From the NCBI GenBank assembly GCA_002887195.1, contig PJAB01001324.1:1-15397 (forward strand): a DNA stretch of 15,397 bases, written 5' to 3'. Of the stretch, positions 7,701 through 15,371 are shown one piece after another. Within the stretch, counting starts at the first letter, position 1. Each line of letters begins with the position of its first letter. The stretch comes from Chrysochromulina parva (lineage: Eukaryota > Haptophyta > Prymnesiales > Chrysochromulinaceae). A model generated the notes under the pieces. That model was not told where the DNA came from. It searched no databases and saw only the letters and a program-made list of their open reading frames with translations. Position numbers and translations under genes: made by a program.

Positions 7701-8405
7701 CTATCGCGGCATCTCAGAAGTGAGCGGCATGAGCTTCCGATCGTCCGGCAGACGCAGATCGAGGTCCTCGCGCGGGGCCCGCCCGAGAAGCTGATCGGCG
7801 ACCTTGGCATACTCGTGGCTCTGACGTTGCACACCGCCGTGCTGGCCCGGCCCGAGGCAGCTCGTTTGCGGCGTGATCTTGACAAGATGCACTTCGAACT
7901 TCAGATCGGCGTTCGGAGGCACTGGCCCGTTGCCGGCGGGCCCGTAGCCCAGGGCGGACGGTATCATGAGTAAGCTCTTCTCGCCAACGGACATGCGCGC
8001 AATGCCGAGGTCCCAGCCCTTGATCACCTTGCCGTGGCCAATCTTGAAGGTGAATTCGCGGCCCCGCTCGTAAGAGGAGTCGAACTGCGTGCCATCCGAA
8101 GCGAGCAAGCCGCGGTAGTGCACATGGCACATGTCTCCGTAGGAAGGGTACGTCTCACCGTCGCCGACCTCGATGCGGATCACCGAAACGTCATTCGCTG
8201 CCGAGGAGATGTCGTCGTCGAGCGTAGCCGGTTTTGGCGCTGGCGGAGCGGCCTTGCTGTCCTTGAACTCGGTAGTTTGAGCGATGTGAGCGGCCGCTTT
8301 GTCCTCGTCGCCGTCAAATTTCTCGAGAGCTTCCTTGCAGCTGCCTCGCGGTGCTCCAGTGCGGTTCTGAAGCAACTTGATCGCTCCAAAAGTGGCGACA
8401 CCCAT
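7701..8405 (-). CDS. FKBP-type peptidyl-prolyl isomerase with EF-Ts-like N-domain
   Basis: This is a 234-residue protein on the minus strand starting at ATG 8405; the longer frame begins only at a TTG and meets an in-frame TAG further upstream. Residues 84-176 are a complete FKBP domain. The ligand-pocket residues of FKBP12 are in place: Tyr97 (HYRG), Phe108-Asp109, Arg114, Phe118, Val127-Ile128, Trp131, Tyr154 and Phe170. It should therefore be an active prolyl isomerase that can bind FK506-type drugs. Residues 8-43 match the N-terminal UBA-like domain of translation factor EF-Ts (RTGA, then C-K-x-A-L, G-D, K-A-A). A Pro/Ala linker (44-75) joins the two. The last 58 residues are charged and unassigned. 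The N-terminus is not clearly a transit peptide. It is divergent with the FANCA homologue across 195 bp. Confidence 0.93.
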   Translation of the reverse strand: MGVATFGAIKLLQNRTGAPRGSCKEALEKFDGDEDKAAAHIAQTTEFKDSKAAPPAPKPATLDDDISSAANDVSVIRIEVGDGETYPSYGDMCHVHYRGLLASDGTQFDSSYERGREFTFKIGHGKVIKGWDLGIARMSVGEKSLLMIPSALGYGPAGNGPVPPNADLKFEVHLVKITPQTSCLGPGQHGGVQRQSHEYAKVADQLLGRAPREDLDLRLPDDRKLMPLTSEMPR

Positions 8406-8600
8406 TGCGACGGCCCGGCCGTTGAGGTCGAGTTGCTTCAAAAAGTCTTCAAAACGGCACTAAAGTTATCCGGACACCTTTCGAACTCCCGTACTTGTAC
8501 CTGGCTTCAGGGAAGGCGCAATACAAGCGTTTCGTGTTGCCACGATGTGGAGCCATTAAGTTTTTTTGTCTGCTCCAGGGCTGTGGCGGGAAATCTTTTA
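8406..8600. promoter_or_regulatory. Divergent promoter of FKBP and FANCA homologues
   Basis: Only 195 bp lie between the ATG of the FKBP gene (minus) and that of the FANCA homologue (plus), so both 5' leaders and promoters must fit here or overlap the coding ends. The region is locally AT-richer (CTTCAAAAAGTCTTCAAAACG, TTAAGTTTTTTTGTC), with a CTTCAAAA direct repeat at 8436-8443 and 8447-8454. No canonical TATA box is clear. Confidence 0.55.
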
Positions 8601-11600
8601 ATGCGACGCGACGTCCTCGCGTTCATCGCGGAGCACGAGGTGCAGCACAGCTCGAGTCGCAAGCGAGCTCGCGATTCAGACTCGGCGCAGCCGCCATGCA
8701 GCTTCGCCATCGCAGGTGCGCATGGTGACGACGACGCCGCCATCGCGCGTGACTGGGCCGACCTGGAGGATCGTTGGTGGGTGGCCGCGTGGCCAGCCCT
8801 CCCATGCGAGGCCACTGCGGCGATGTGTGTGCGCACGCGCGCAGCTCACGCGTCGTGCGCCTTCAATCCTCGGCGCCTGGTGCGGGCGTCGCTCGGCCGC
8901 ACGGATGCACCGCTTCTGACGGCGTGGGCCTTGCACAATGCGGGCATCTTGCCTCTCGTCGAGTGGTTCGATGCGCTGCGGCTTCCCGTCGACGCCGAGG
9001 CATGGGCCGGTGCGCTGGCCGAGCTCCACCACCGTGCCTTTGTAAGCCAAAGGGACCTGGACGCCGGTGCCAACCCGTTTGCGAGCCTGCTCAAGCCGCT
9101 ATGTGACGCCATCATGGGCATCGCATGCGAGCACATGACCCCGCATATGCCGCCGGCGCGGGTAGCGGCCGAGGCCACCTTGCACGCGTACCTCACATGC
9201 ACACCGCGTGGCTCGTCGTGCGGCCATGGCAAGTCGGAGGCAGCCGCGCTGCGCCGCTGCTCGAGCCTGCTCCGTGCGGCGAGCGCGCTACCAGCCGCCG
9301 ACGTGCACGCTCGGTTCGTAGCGGCACTGCTTGCGAGCTTGGTACGAACGGGCCGAGGCGCGCACTTGGGCAGCGCAGAGGATAAGGAGGAGGAGGAGGA
9401 GGAGGAGGAGGAGCGCACGGCGCAACTGCTCGCCGCGCTCAGCCAAGCCGCCACGTCCAGCGCGGACGCCGATGTGTCCACCGCTGTGAACGTTCACACC
9501 GCTGTGTCCAGCGCGGACGCCGATGTGTCCACCGCTGTGGAGCCGTTCACATCAGCCGCAGCCGCCCGTCGCGAGTGCGTGGGCGCCTTGGCGAGCGTGC
9601 TCGGTGCTAGCGGCCTCGGTACGGCGATGATCGACGCGTTGTTGTGCATGCCACGTGGGCAGAGCGTTAAGCGAAGCACGCACAGCAGATGCATGCATGA
9701 GCGCTGGGCGCGCCTGGCGGTGTCCATGCGCGAGGCCGCACCTGCCGCGGCGGCGGTGCTCGCAAGGTCCCTGCTCGACGCAGCGCAGGAAGCCCTGTGC
9801 GCGAACGGCAGCGAGGCTGCGGGTGGGTCTGGCGCACTGCACGGCATGCCGCTTGCGGCACTCATCCTCATGGCGAGCCTCATCGCGAGGGAGCCCGAGG
9901 CGGCGCTTCTCCAGGCGCCTCCACCGCCCGAGGCAACGCACGGCGCCGCCGCTCCCCCCGCTGCCGCCGCTCTCGCCGCTGCCGCTGCCGCTGCTACCGC
10001 CGCTGCTACCGCCGCTGCCACCGACGACGCGGCGGACGCGGCATGCGCGCATGTGGGCAGCCTCACGTATGCGGACTGGCTCGACGCTCTCGCTACCTCA
10101 GCAGTCCACGGTGGCGGCAAGGGCGGCGGCGTAGGCAAGGGCGGCGGCGGCAAGGGCGGCGGCGGCAAGGGCGGGCGTGCTGTTGGCCGTGCTGGTGCGG
10201 TTGGCGCGAGCGCGAAGCGCGCGGCGTGCCTGCGTCTGGTGCGCGCGATGAGCGCTCTCGTGCCCGTGCAGAGTGCCCTCGAGCTACGCACACATATCGC
10301 GCTCTGCCGCAACCTGCTGCCAGGCTGGCAAGCTACTGGCGTGGCGGGCGCGGGCGTGGAGCTTGCCGACTATCTACTGCTATTGCGCACGCGGCTGGTC
10401 GACGTCGATGGGTCGGGCGCCGTGCCGGGCGCCGAGGCGGCGGTGGCCGAGCGTGCGGAGAAGCAGTTGGTGGACGAAGCAGCTCGCGAGATCGAGGCAG
10501 CTCTCGATCGAATGGAGCGCGACGGTGGCCTCAAGGCGAGCGCTGTGCCCGAGAACCTGAAGCGGCTTCGCTTCCTCAACGCGCGGCTGTGGATGCGGCA
10601 CGTGACACCCCGCCTGCTCGCAAAGCCGCCACGCCACGAGACCTTCGAGCCCCGCCGCGCGCATCGGCAGCAGCTGCAATTGCGCCTTGTGGAGCTTCTT
10701 CGGGCCGCTCACATGCTGCCGCCCGCTCCGATCGGCGCGGGCGGCGGCGCGGCGGTGGCCAAGCGCGGCTTGCAGGCTGGATCTCTTCCGAGGCCCCTCG
10801 TGGGGATCGAAGGTGGTCCTGCAGCTAGCGACGACGCACTGGCCGACGTGGCCGTCTCGTTGCCGTTAGATTGGGCAGGATTGTTGGCTGCGCTCCCGAG
10901 GCTTGCAGCACGCGCCACCAGCGCACCATGGACGGCCATGTCGGCAGTCTCGCCCTTTGCGGCGGCGCTGAATGCGCTCGTGCCGGCCATGCGCCCGCCG
11001 CGGCGCGCTGGGGAAGCGGACGGGCGCGGTGCAGTCGATGCAGGGGCGCTGCCGGCGGGCGAGGCGCTCCGCTGTTGCGGCGGGCGCGTGAGCGCCGTAC
11101 TGAGCACCGTGCTCGAGGCCTTTGCCCATTGCCTCGCCGAGGGTGGCCCTCTGAGCACGGATGCGCCCATGACGGCGCCTTCGACCGCGCTGTCGTGGGC
11201 CCCCGCGTTCGTGGAGGCGCTGCTGTGGAAGCCGCAGCAGGCGTGGCCGCAGCTGCACGGCGCGCTGTGGGGATGGGTGCGCCTCGCGATCGCGGGTGAG
11301 GCTGGCTGCCATGAACGCCCTCTAGCATACCTTCTGCTCCTCCTCGGTTCAGCGCAGCGTGCCGAGTGCGCGCAGAGCGGGCACGCCCCGCCCCCGTGCG
11401 CCCAATGCGACGCGCAGCTCACGGCCGTCTTCGGGCGCGCCGTGGCGGGCGCGCGCTGCGCGCGCGGCTGCCACGTGGATGCTCTGCTCTCGCTCTTACC
11501 CGTCGGGAGCCCGAGACAGCGCGCGTGGAGCATGCGATTGGGCGCGAGCTGCCTCGAGGCCGCATTCTTCCACTTTGATTGGGTCGACGTGGGCGCAGCG

Positions 11601-11948
11601 CCACCGGAGAGTTGGAGGTCGCATGCACCGAGCGAGGGGGGTGCACGCGCCGTGGGGTTCGAGCCGCCTGCCACGCCAGCCGGCGGCGCCGCCGTCAGAG
11701 TCGGAGGCAGCAGCGTCACTTCGGCCCCTAGCCGCGCGCTGCTGCCCGCCGCAACGCTGCAGTTGCTGCAGTGGCTCAGCCGGAAAGAGGTGACTGAGCC
11801 GGCGGAGCAATCGGCGAGGGCCGAGCTACGTCGGTGCTTGGAGCTACCGGGGGGGCGCCTGCTGCTCGCTCAAGAGGCATGCCGCGTGCCCGACCGTGCA
11901 GTCCGCGCGTGGGAGGCGCTCGCGGGTGCAGAGCCAGTCGCTAGCTAG
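8601..11948 (+). CDS. Fanconi anaemia complementation group A (FANCA) homologue
   Basis: This is an intronless 1115-residue protein. The frame is open further upstream through the FKBP antisense, but ATG 8601 is the sensible start. Residues 20-24 (RKRAR) form an N-terminal nuclear signal, as vertebrate FANCA also has. The conserved core matches FANCA in order: YADWL (490), SALVP (about 549), DYLLLLRTRL (about 590), an acidic helix then MERDGGL and VPENLKRLRFL, VTPRLLAKPP (about 668) and VELLRAAHMLPP (about 697). In animals FANCA is the scaffold of the Fanconi core complex that ubiquitinates FANCD2-FANCI at interstrand crosslinks. Helix-rich, Ala-rich sequence continues to the end. Low-complexity inserts are a Glu run (about 262-271), a 17-residue repeat (about 286-313), an Ala run (about 451-475) and Gly-Lys repeats (about 504-526). 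It is shorter than the human protein (about 1455). The family call rests on recalled motif order. Confidence 0.85.
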   Translation: MRRDVLAFIAEHEVQHSSSRKRARDSDSAQPPCSFAIAGAHGDDDAAIARDWADLEDRWWVAAWPALPCEATAAMCVRTRAAHASCAFNPRRLVRASLGRTDAPLLTAWALHNAGILPLVEWFDALRLPVDAEAWAGALAELHHRAFVSQRDLDAGANPFASLLKPLCDAIMGIACEHMTPHMPPARVAAEATLHAYLTCTPRGSSCGHGKSEAAALRRCSSLLRAASALPAADVHARFVAALLASLVRTGRGAHLGSAEDKEEEEEEEEERTAQLLAALSQAATSSADADVSTAVNVHTAVSSADADVSTAVEPFTSAAAARRECVGALASVLGASGLGTAMIDALLCMPRGQSVKRSTHSRCMHERWARLAVSMREAAPAAAAVLARSLLDAAQEALCANGSEAAGGSGALHGMPLAALILMASLIAREPEAALLQAPPPPEATHGAAAPPAAAALAAAAAAATAAATAAATDDAADAACAHVGSLTYADWLDALATSAVHGGGKGGGVGKGGGGKGGGGKGGRAVGRAGAVGASAKRAACLRLVRAMSALVPVQSALELRTHIALCRNLLPGWQATGVAGAGVELADYLLLLRTRLVDVDGSGAVPGAEAAVAERAEKQLVDEAAREIEAALDRMERDGGLKASAVPENLKRLRFLNARLWMRHVTPRLLAKPPRHETFEPRRAHRQQLQLRLVELLRAAHMLPPAPIGAGGGAAVAKRGLQAGSLPRPLVGIEGGPAASDDALADVAVSLPLDWAGLLAALPRLAARATSAPWTAMSAVSPFAAALNALVPAMRPPRRAGEADGRGAVDAGALPAGEALRCCGGRVSAVLSTVLEAFAHCLAEGGPLSTDAPMTAPSTALSWAPAFVEALLWKPQQAWPQLHGALWGWVRLAIAGEAGCHERPLAYLLLLLGSAQRAECAQSGHAPPPCAQCDAQLTAVFGRAVAGARCARGCHVDALLSLLPVGSPRQRAWSMRLGASCLEAAFFHFDWVDVGAAPPESWRSHAPSEGGARAVGFEPPATPAGGAAVRVGGSSVTSAPSRALLPAATLQLLQWLSRKEVTEPAEQSARAELRRCLELPGGRLLLAQEACRVPDRAVRAWEALAGAEPVAS
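9385..9413 (+). repeat. (AGG)n microsatellite encoding a Glu run
   Basis: Twenty-nine bases of perfect AGG triplet repeat are read in the GAG frame as an acidic run in the FANCA homologue. Length variation between individuals is likely. Confidence 0.9.
9456..9539 (+). repeat. 33-nt direct repeat, 51-nt period, in the FANCA homologue
   Basis: The block at 9456-9488 recurs without mismatch at 9507-9539. It encodes SSADADVSTAV twice, with period 17 residues and a related spacer NVHTAV. It lies between predicted helical blocks, right after the acidic run. Confidence 0.9.
10111..10175 (+). repeat. Gly-Lys tandem repeats in the FANCA homologue
   Basis: GGCGGCGGCGGCAAG-type units encode GGGKGGGVGKGGGGK followed by further copies, about 22 residues. 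It is inserted after the conserved YADWL block and before the SALVP block. It would be a flexible basic linker or nucleic-acid contact. Confidence 0.85.
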
Positions 11949-12216
11949 GAAGCGGGGCGTTGCTGAGGCACAGGTGCGGTCCGTCCAGCGGCAGGAACCA
12001 GGACAAGAGCGCGCCCGCAGCCCAATTAGTTCATAGTGCAAGTGGTCGAAAGACTGAAGTAGCCCGAGGCGGAGGGGGGGTCGACGTTTTCGCATTTCGG
12101 TAACGATTTTGATTCTTTGTGACATATTGTGACAGCAAGTACCCGCCAAACCCGGCAAGAGTTGGACGGTTTTACTCATACGAGTCTTAAGAGTTAAGTG
12201 GTCCATGTAAGTCGGG

Positions 12217-12237
12217 TCATAACGGTTTTGGTTATGA
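12217..12237. repeat. Hairpin TCATAAC-N7-GTTATGA
   Basis: Perfect 7-bp arms enclose the loop GGTTTTG, about 270 bp after the FANCA-homologue stop. CTTAAGAGTTAAG (12186-12198) is a smaller inverted repeat just before it. It may be a 3'-untranslated-region structure; the role is unknown. Confidence 0.3.
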
Positions 12238-12299
12238 GAACGCAGTTTAAACATTAATCATCACGCGGCCCCTCCACGTCGTACAGACGCGCGTACAGC

Positions 12300-12339
12300 A
12301 CGTAGCTACGTTTCTTATAAGTTACCGCCGTACGCGTAC
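12300..12339. repeat. Cluster of three perfect palindromes
   Basis: ACGTAGCTACGT (12300-12311), CTTATAAG (12314-12321) and GTACGCGTAC (12330-12339) fall within 40 bp between convergent genes. They may be binding sites or the remnant of a repeat element. Confidence 0.3.
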
Positions 12340-13241
12340 CTCTCAAGGTGTAGCGTCTAGCAAAGAAGGAGCGAACGCCGAACCGCGCGAAGCAACGCCG
12401 AACCAAACGAAGCGCGAACGCTCGGCCTGCACCCCGTCCGCACTCCACATGCCTCTACTCGTCCGCCCGGCATGTTGGTGCATCGGCCATCGCTAGTTCT
12501 AGTAAACAACACGCCCTCTCGCGCACACGTTCCATCGGTCACCTGCGAAGCTCCCTCTCTCTCTCTCTGCCTCGCCCCCCGAATCGCGTCCGCGAACCCC
12601 AACCCCGGTATCCCCCCCGGTCCCGCATCCGCCCGGTCGGAGACCCAGACCCGCACCCCCACGCCCCAGCCCCACGAGCGTCCGCGCGCTCGCGGTACAT
12701 ACGCATGCGAAATACCCATTGGTTCGTGGAGCAACATGGCGCGTGTCTCCAGTCTCAGACGCGCGCCGGCGTCGCTCCCGCTCCTGTGCGATCCGCGCCC
12801 TCCGCGCCCTCACCCCTCGATTGTAGCTGCCCGATCTCCCGAGCCGAGATCCCATCTACAGCGCGGTTGAATCCGCCCGCCAAATTCCGAGCCGCGAGCG
12901 CTGTGCCGCGCTCGGCTATCGGCTCTATCACCCCCATGTGGACCCTCATTGTAGACCCTCTTGGCTCTGTGGAGCCACTTTGCACATGGCTGTGCCTTTT
13001 TCCACAGCACCTGTGCCCGGCCGCTCCTCCCCCGCCCCCCCTCCTGCTCCCCGCACACTTGGCGTGCCTGGGTACCTGGTTAGTGCCTGGTGTGCCTCAC
13101 GCGTGCGCGCGCAACATCCAACACGGCCGCTCGAAGATGCGAGAGAGCGTTCAAGAGAGCGCGACCTCATCACTTGTGACTTCGGCGGACCTCTCTGCAT
13201 GCCAACATGCGTCCATCTGCCAGGATCTCTCTCACGCGCGA

Positions 13242-13289
13242 GTAAGCGCACTCTCAAGAGCACACTCGCGACAGAGCGAGAGCGCTTAC
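13242..13289. repeat. Inverted repeat over the hydroxylase stop codon
   Basis: GTAAGCGC (13242-13249) is complementary to GCGCTTAC (13282-13289), and the minus-strand TAA stop (13286-13288) sits in one arm. The loop contains partly complementary CTC/GAG runs. It may fold at the 3' end of the mRNA. Confidence 0.3.
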
Positions 13290-15087
13290 ATGCCGCGCCC
13301 GGTCGAGTACGACCACCACGACTCGTTGTAAAGGATCTCGAGCCGGCTCTTAAACCAGAAGCGAGTGGGTTCGGTCGGCTCGCGGTCAGCGTTCTCGTAC
13401 GTAAAGCCCTGCACGGCCGGGTGCTTGGCTGCGAAGGCCTTTGCCTCTGCAAAGGTCATGATGGCCTCATGCACGTCGTGACCGGCGATGCACAGCCCTC
13501 GGTACAGGCCCTCGTGCAGCGGGCCTATGAGCGACTGCTCTTCGATAGGGACGGGCGACGACGGTTGCCCATCCTCACGGAAGGCTTTGCGGATCCACAC
13601 TTGCGAGACCCACTTGGTGTCGACCGCGGGCATGCCCGCGTGCAGCGCGTCCGTGTCGAGCTCACCGTTCAGGAAGCCCGGGAAGAAGATGAGCGCGGTC
13701 CCTTTATCGGGCTTGATCGAGAGGTCGAGCCGCTTGAAGTGCGTGCACCCCCCCTCGCTCACCTCGTTCAAGTACACGAGCACGGTGGCTACGCGCTGTC
13801 CACCCGCGGCGCAAAACGAGCGGCCCGCTTCGGTGTGTGGGTCGACGCCGTCGTAATGCTCCACGTAGCGCTGAGACGAGGCGTAGCGCGCGACCTGCGG
13901 CAGCTCCATGTGGCCGTACGGCTTGTTGGTCAGGTTGTGGATCTTCTTGAGCAGGATGGGGCACGGGTACACGTGCTTCGCCAGGTGGCACGTGAGCGAG
14001 GTGCGCCCTTTGGTCGCCTCGGAGCCTGCGGCCGCGTGCGTCTTGGAGCGCTGCAGCAAGGGGCCCGCAGTCTCAATGAGCGCCTGGCACTCCTCGTCGG
14101 TCAAAAAGTCCTCCACGAGGTACACGGGAGGGCTGTCGTGCACTCGCTTGAGCCCTGCGAGTGCGAGAGGAGTGCGAGAGGGTGAGGAAAGCGAGGTCAC
14201 GAGTAGGTCACGAGAGTGAGAGTACATCAAAGATGAGCGGAGGAGCGCCGCGAGGAGTTCAGAGGAGTATCAGAGGAGCGACCGCGGTAAAGCGACCGCG
14301 GCACGATCGATGAGATGACGATGAGGGTCCACATGTGATCCCCTGTGCCACCCCCCAGCAGGCGGCGCTTACCAGGATAGTCCGCGTTGAGTTGAAGGAA
14401 AGTAAAGCCGTCCCTCACAGCCTCAGGCGGGTACTCGACCACGAGTGGCAGGTCGCAATGAGGCTGGCTGGGGCGGTCGCGGGGATGCGCAGACTTGGTG
14501 GGATTCGAGCCGGAGGCCGCACCACTTGGCCCAGTAGGAGCAGCCACGGCAGCGTAGGCGCGCCGCTGGCTTGGCAGCCGGGGTGGAGCCCTGGCGTGGT
14601 ATTCCCCCTGTATCTTCTCATCTTGCTCCAAGAGGGCAACGTCGATGGTCATTGGCTCCGGCGACGACGTGTCCGGCTGGCCATAGGCGGCAACGGGGCG
14701 CCCCGGCACGCTCCTGCGTACCGGGGTTCCGAGGCCTTTGGCCGATGAGTCCAGGAGTTGAAACGACGTCGCTGTTGAGGTGCGGGCCTTTACGCTGCTG
14801 TTCGCTGCTGCAGCTGGCAGTTTGGGAACTAGATTCTGCGCGCTGTTGCGGCTCGAGGGGAAGGACGAGGAGGGTGACGTTGCTGTTACACCCCTTTGGG
14901 ATGCCACGGCCCCCGAAGCCACGCGCCGCGCCGCACACATGATACCGCCCGTGCCCCAACTCGTGGATTGATGGCACGAGCTCATGGGGCCGGCGGACGT
15001 GGACGCGGGGCCGGCCCCGCCGCTGAACTTGGGTGCGCCTGGGACCGCTCCCCCCGCACGCTTGCTCGGAGAGGAGACGCCCGGCAT
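13286..15087 (-). CDS. Prolyl 4-hydroxylase (2-oxoglutarate/Fe(II)), two exons, extra C-terminal module
   Basis: The coding sequence is complement(join(13286..14154, 14373..15087)), 527 residues. Residues 1-200 are Ser/Ala/Gly/Pro-rich and disordered, with no clear signal peptide. The catalytic domain runs from about 205 to 430, entering through DGFTFLQLNADYPG and joining LKRVHDSPP across the intron. The iron ligands are His338 and Asp340 (EHYD) and His410 (LHAG); Lys419 (DTKW) fits the 2-oxoglutarate-binding residue. GTALIFFP and VLVYLNEV are typical family strands. It should hydroxylate peptidyl proline, as in cell-wall or secreted proteins, or a cytosolic target. Residues about 455-527 form an extra module with HPAVQGFTY, FWFKS and a terminal W-S-Y, resembling small PAN-like modules of algal proteins (tentative). 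ATG 15087 is the first ATG of the open frame. An additional upstream exon cannot be excluded. Confidence 0.9.
14160..14181 (-). repeat. 11-bp tandem duplication forming the intron pyrimidine tract
   Basis: AGTGCGAGAGG is repeated head to tail at 14160-14170 and 14171-14181. On the transcribed strand it reads CCTCTCGCACT twice, directly before the acceptor AG. It supplies the pyrimidine tract. Confidence 0.75.
14278..14301. repeat. 10-bp direct repeat within the hydroxylase intron
   Basis: GCGACCGCGG occurs at 14278-14287 and 14292-14301, separated by TAAA. CCGCGG is itself palindromic. It lies in the intron of the hydroxylase gene and has no known role. Confidence 0.5.
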
Positions 15088-15314
15088 CGTACCTCCTCCG
15101 CAATGTCTGCCTGTGAGCCCGAACGCAGAGTGACGCGGCGTCCGCACACGTTGTGCGTTGAGTCTGACACTGGAGACTCGCCACACGATGACGCACGCAA
15201 AAAAGTCAAAAAAAGTCAAATTTAATGCATGCAACTGTGAATCCCTCTTTCATGAGCTCCTTTGAGGTCAACTAGTGTTACGTAGCGTTTTTGCCACGCG
15301 CTTAGCTTATTTTC
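15088..15314 (-). promoter_or_regulatory. 5' flank of prolyl 4-hydroxylase
   Basis: This is the upstream region of the minus-strand gene. On the minus strand it carries a T-rich patch (TTTAAATT-like sequence with two GACTTTTTT repeats, 15198-15222), roughly 110-135 bp before the ATG. That could be the core promoter. The open frame reaches into it only from a TTG. Confidence 0.4.
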
Positions 15315-15362
15315 CGCGTTGAGTTTTCATTTCCGCGCGCGCAAAAACGAAAACTCAACGCG
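15315..15362. repeat. 14-bp inverted repeat with 20-nt loop
   Basis: CGCGTTGAGTTTTC (15315-15328) is exactly complementary to GAAAACTCAACGCG (15349-15362). The loop contains a GCGCGCGC run. With the adjacent palindrome it looks like part of a repeat element cut off by the window end. Confidence 0.7.
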
Positions 15363-15371
15363 CGCGGGCGT

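Larger units (their letters stand above)
11949..13285. other. Convergent intergenic region, no gene recognised
   Basis: This 1.3-kb region separates the stops of the FANCA homologue (+) and the prolyl 4-hydroxylase (-). Positions 12080-12330 are AT-richer with several palindromes. Positions 12374-12404 hold AACGCCGAACC twice at 20-nt spacing, and 12551-12567 is a CT microsatellite. Positions 12570-13080 are C-rich. The plus-strand frame from ATG 12705 to 13331 has a Pro/Ser/Ala composition and runs into the antisense of the hydroxylase, so I do not call it. Both 3' untranslated regions belong here. Confidence 0.45.
14155..14372 (-). other. Phase-1 GT-AG intron in prolyl 4-hydroxylase
   Basis: On the minus strand the donor is CCTG|GTAAGCGCC and the acceptor CACTCGCAG|GGCTC, 218 nt. 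Splicing joins G to GG as a Gly codon, giving a continuous ADYPG-LKRVHDSPPVY. Without splicing the upstream frame runs on into unrelated Ser/Arg-rich sequence and stops at 14227. The donor matches the consensus strongly. The acceptor shares TCGCAG|GGC with the dehydratase intron. Confidence 0.88.

Noticed and set aside
8034..8600. Upstream extension of the FANCA-homologue frame
   Set aside because: The frame is open, but it begins at a GTG inside the antisense of the well-supported FKBP gene and crosses the divergent promoter. The translated sequence lacks resemblance to FANCA, and ATG 8601 followed by a nuclear signal is the better start.
10709..11719. 336-codon minus-strand open frame inside the FANCA homologue
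   Set aside because: It is a shadow produced by high GC at third positions, with Ser/Ala/Pro-rich sequence and no domain.
12705..13331. 208-codon plus-strand open frame between the last two genes
   Set aside because: The product is Pro/Ser/Ala-rich with no domain, and its end overlaps the antisense of the hydroxylase C-terminus. Low-complexity C-rich DNA explains the open frame.
12938..14185. 415-codon plus-strand open frame over the hydroxylase
   Set aside because: It is antisense to the exon carrying the EHYD and LHAG iron-binding motifs. Its own product shows no known family.
14490..14520. tRNA T-arm-like GGCTCGAATCCC on the minus strand
   Set aside because: No acceptor, D or anticodon arm surrounds it, and it lies inside the hydroxylase exon 1 coding sequence.
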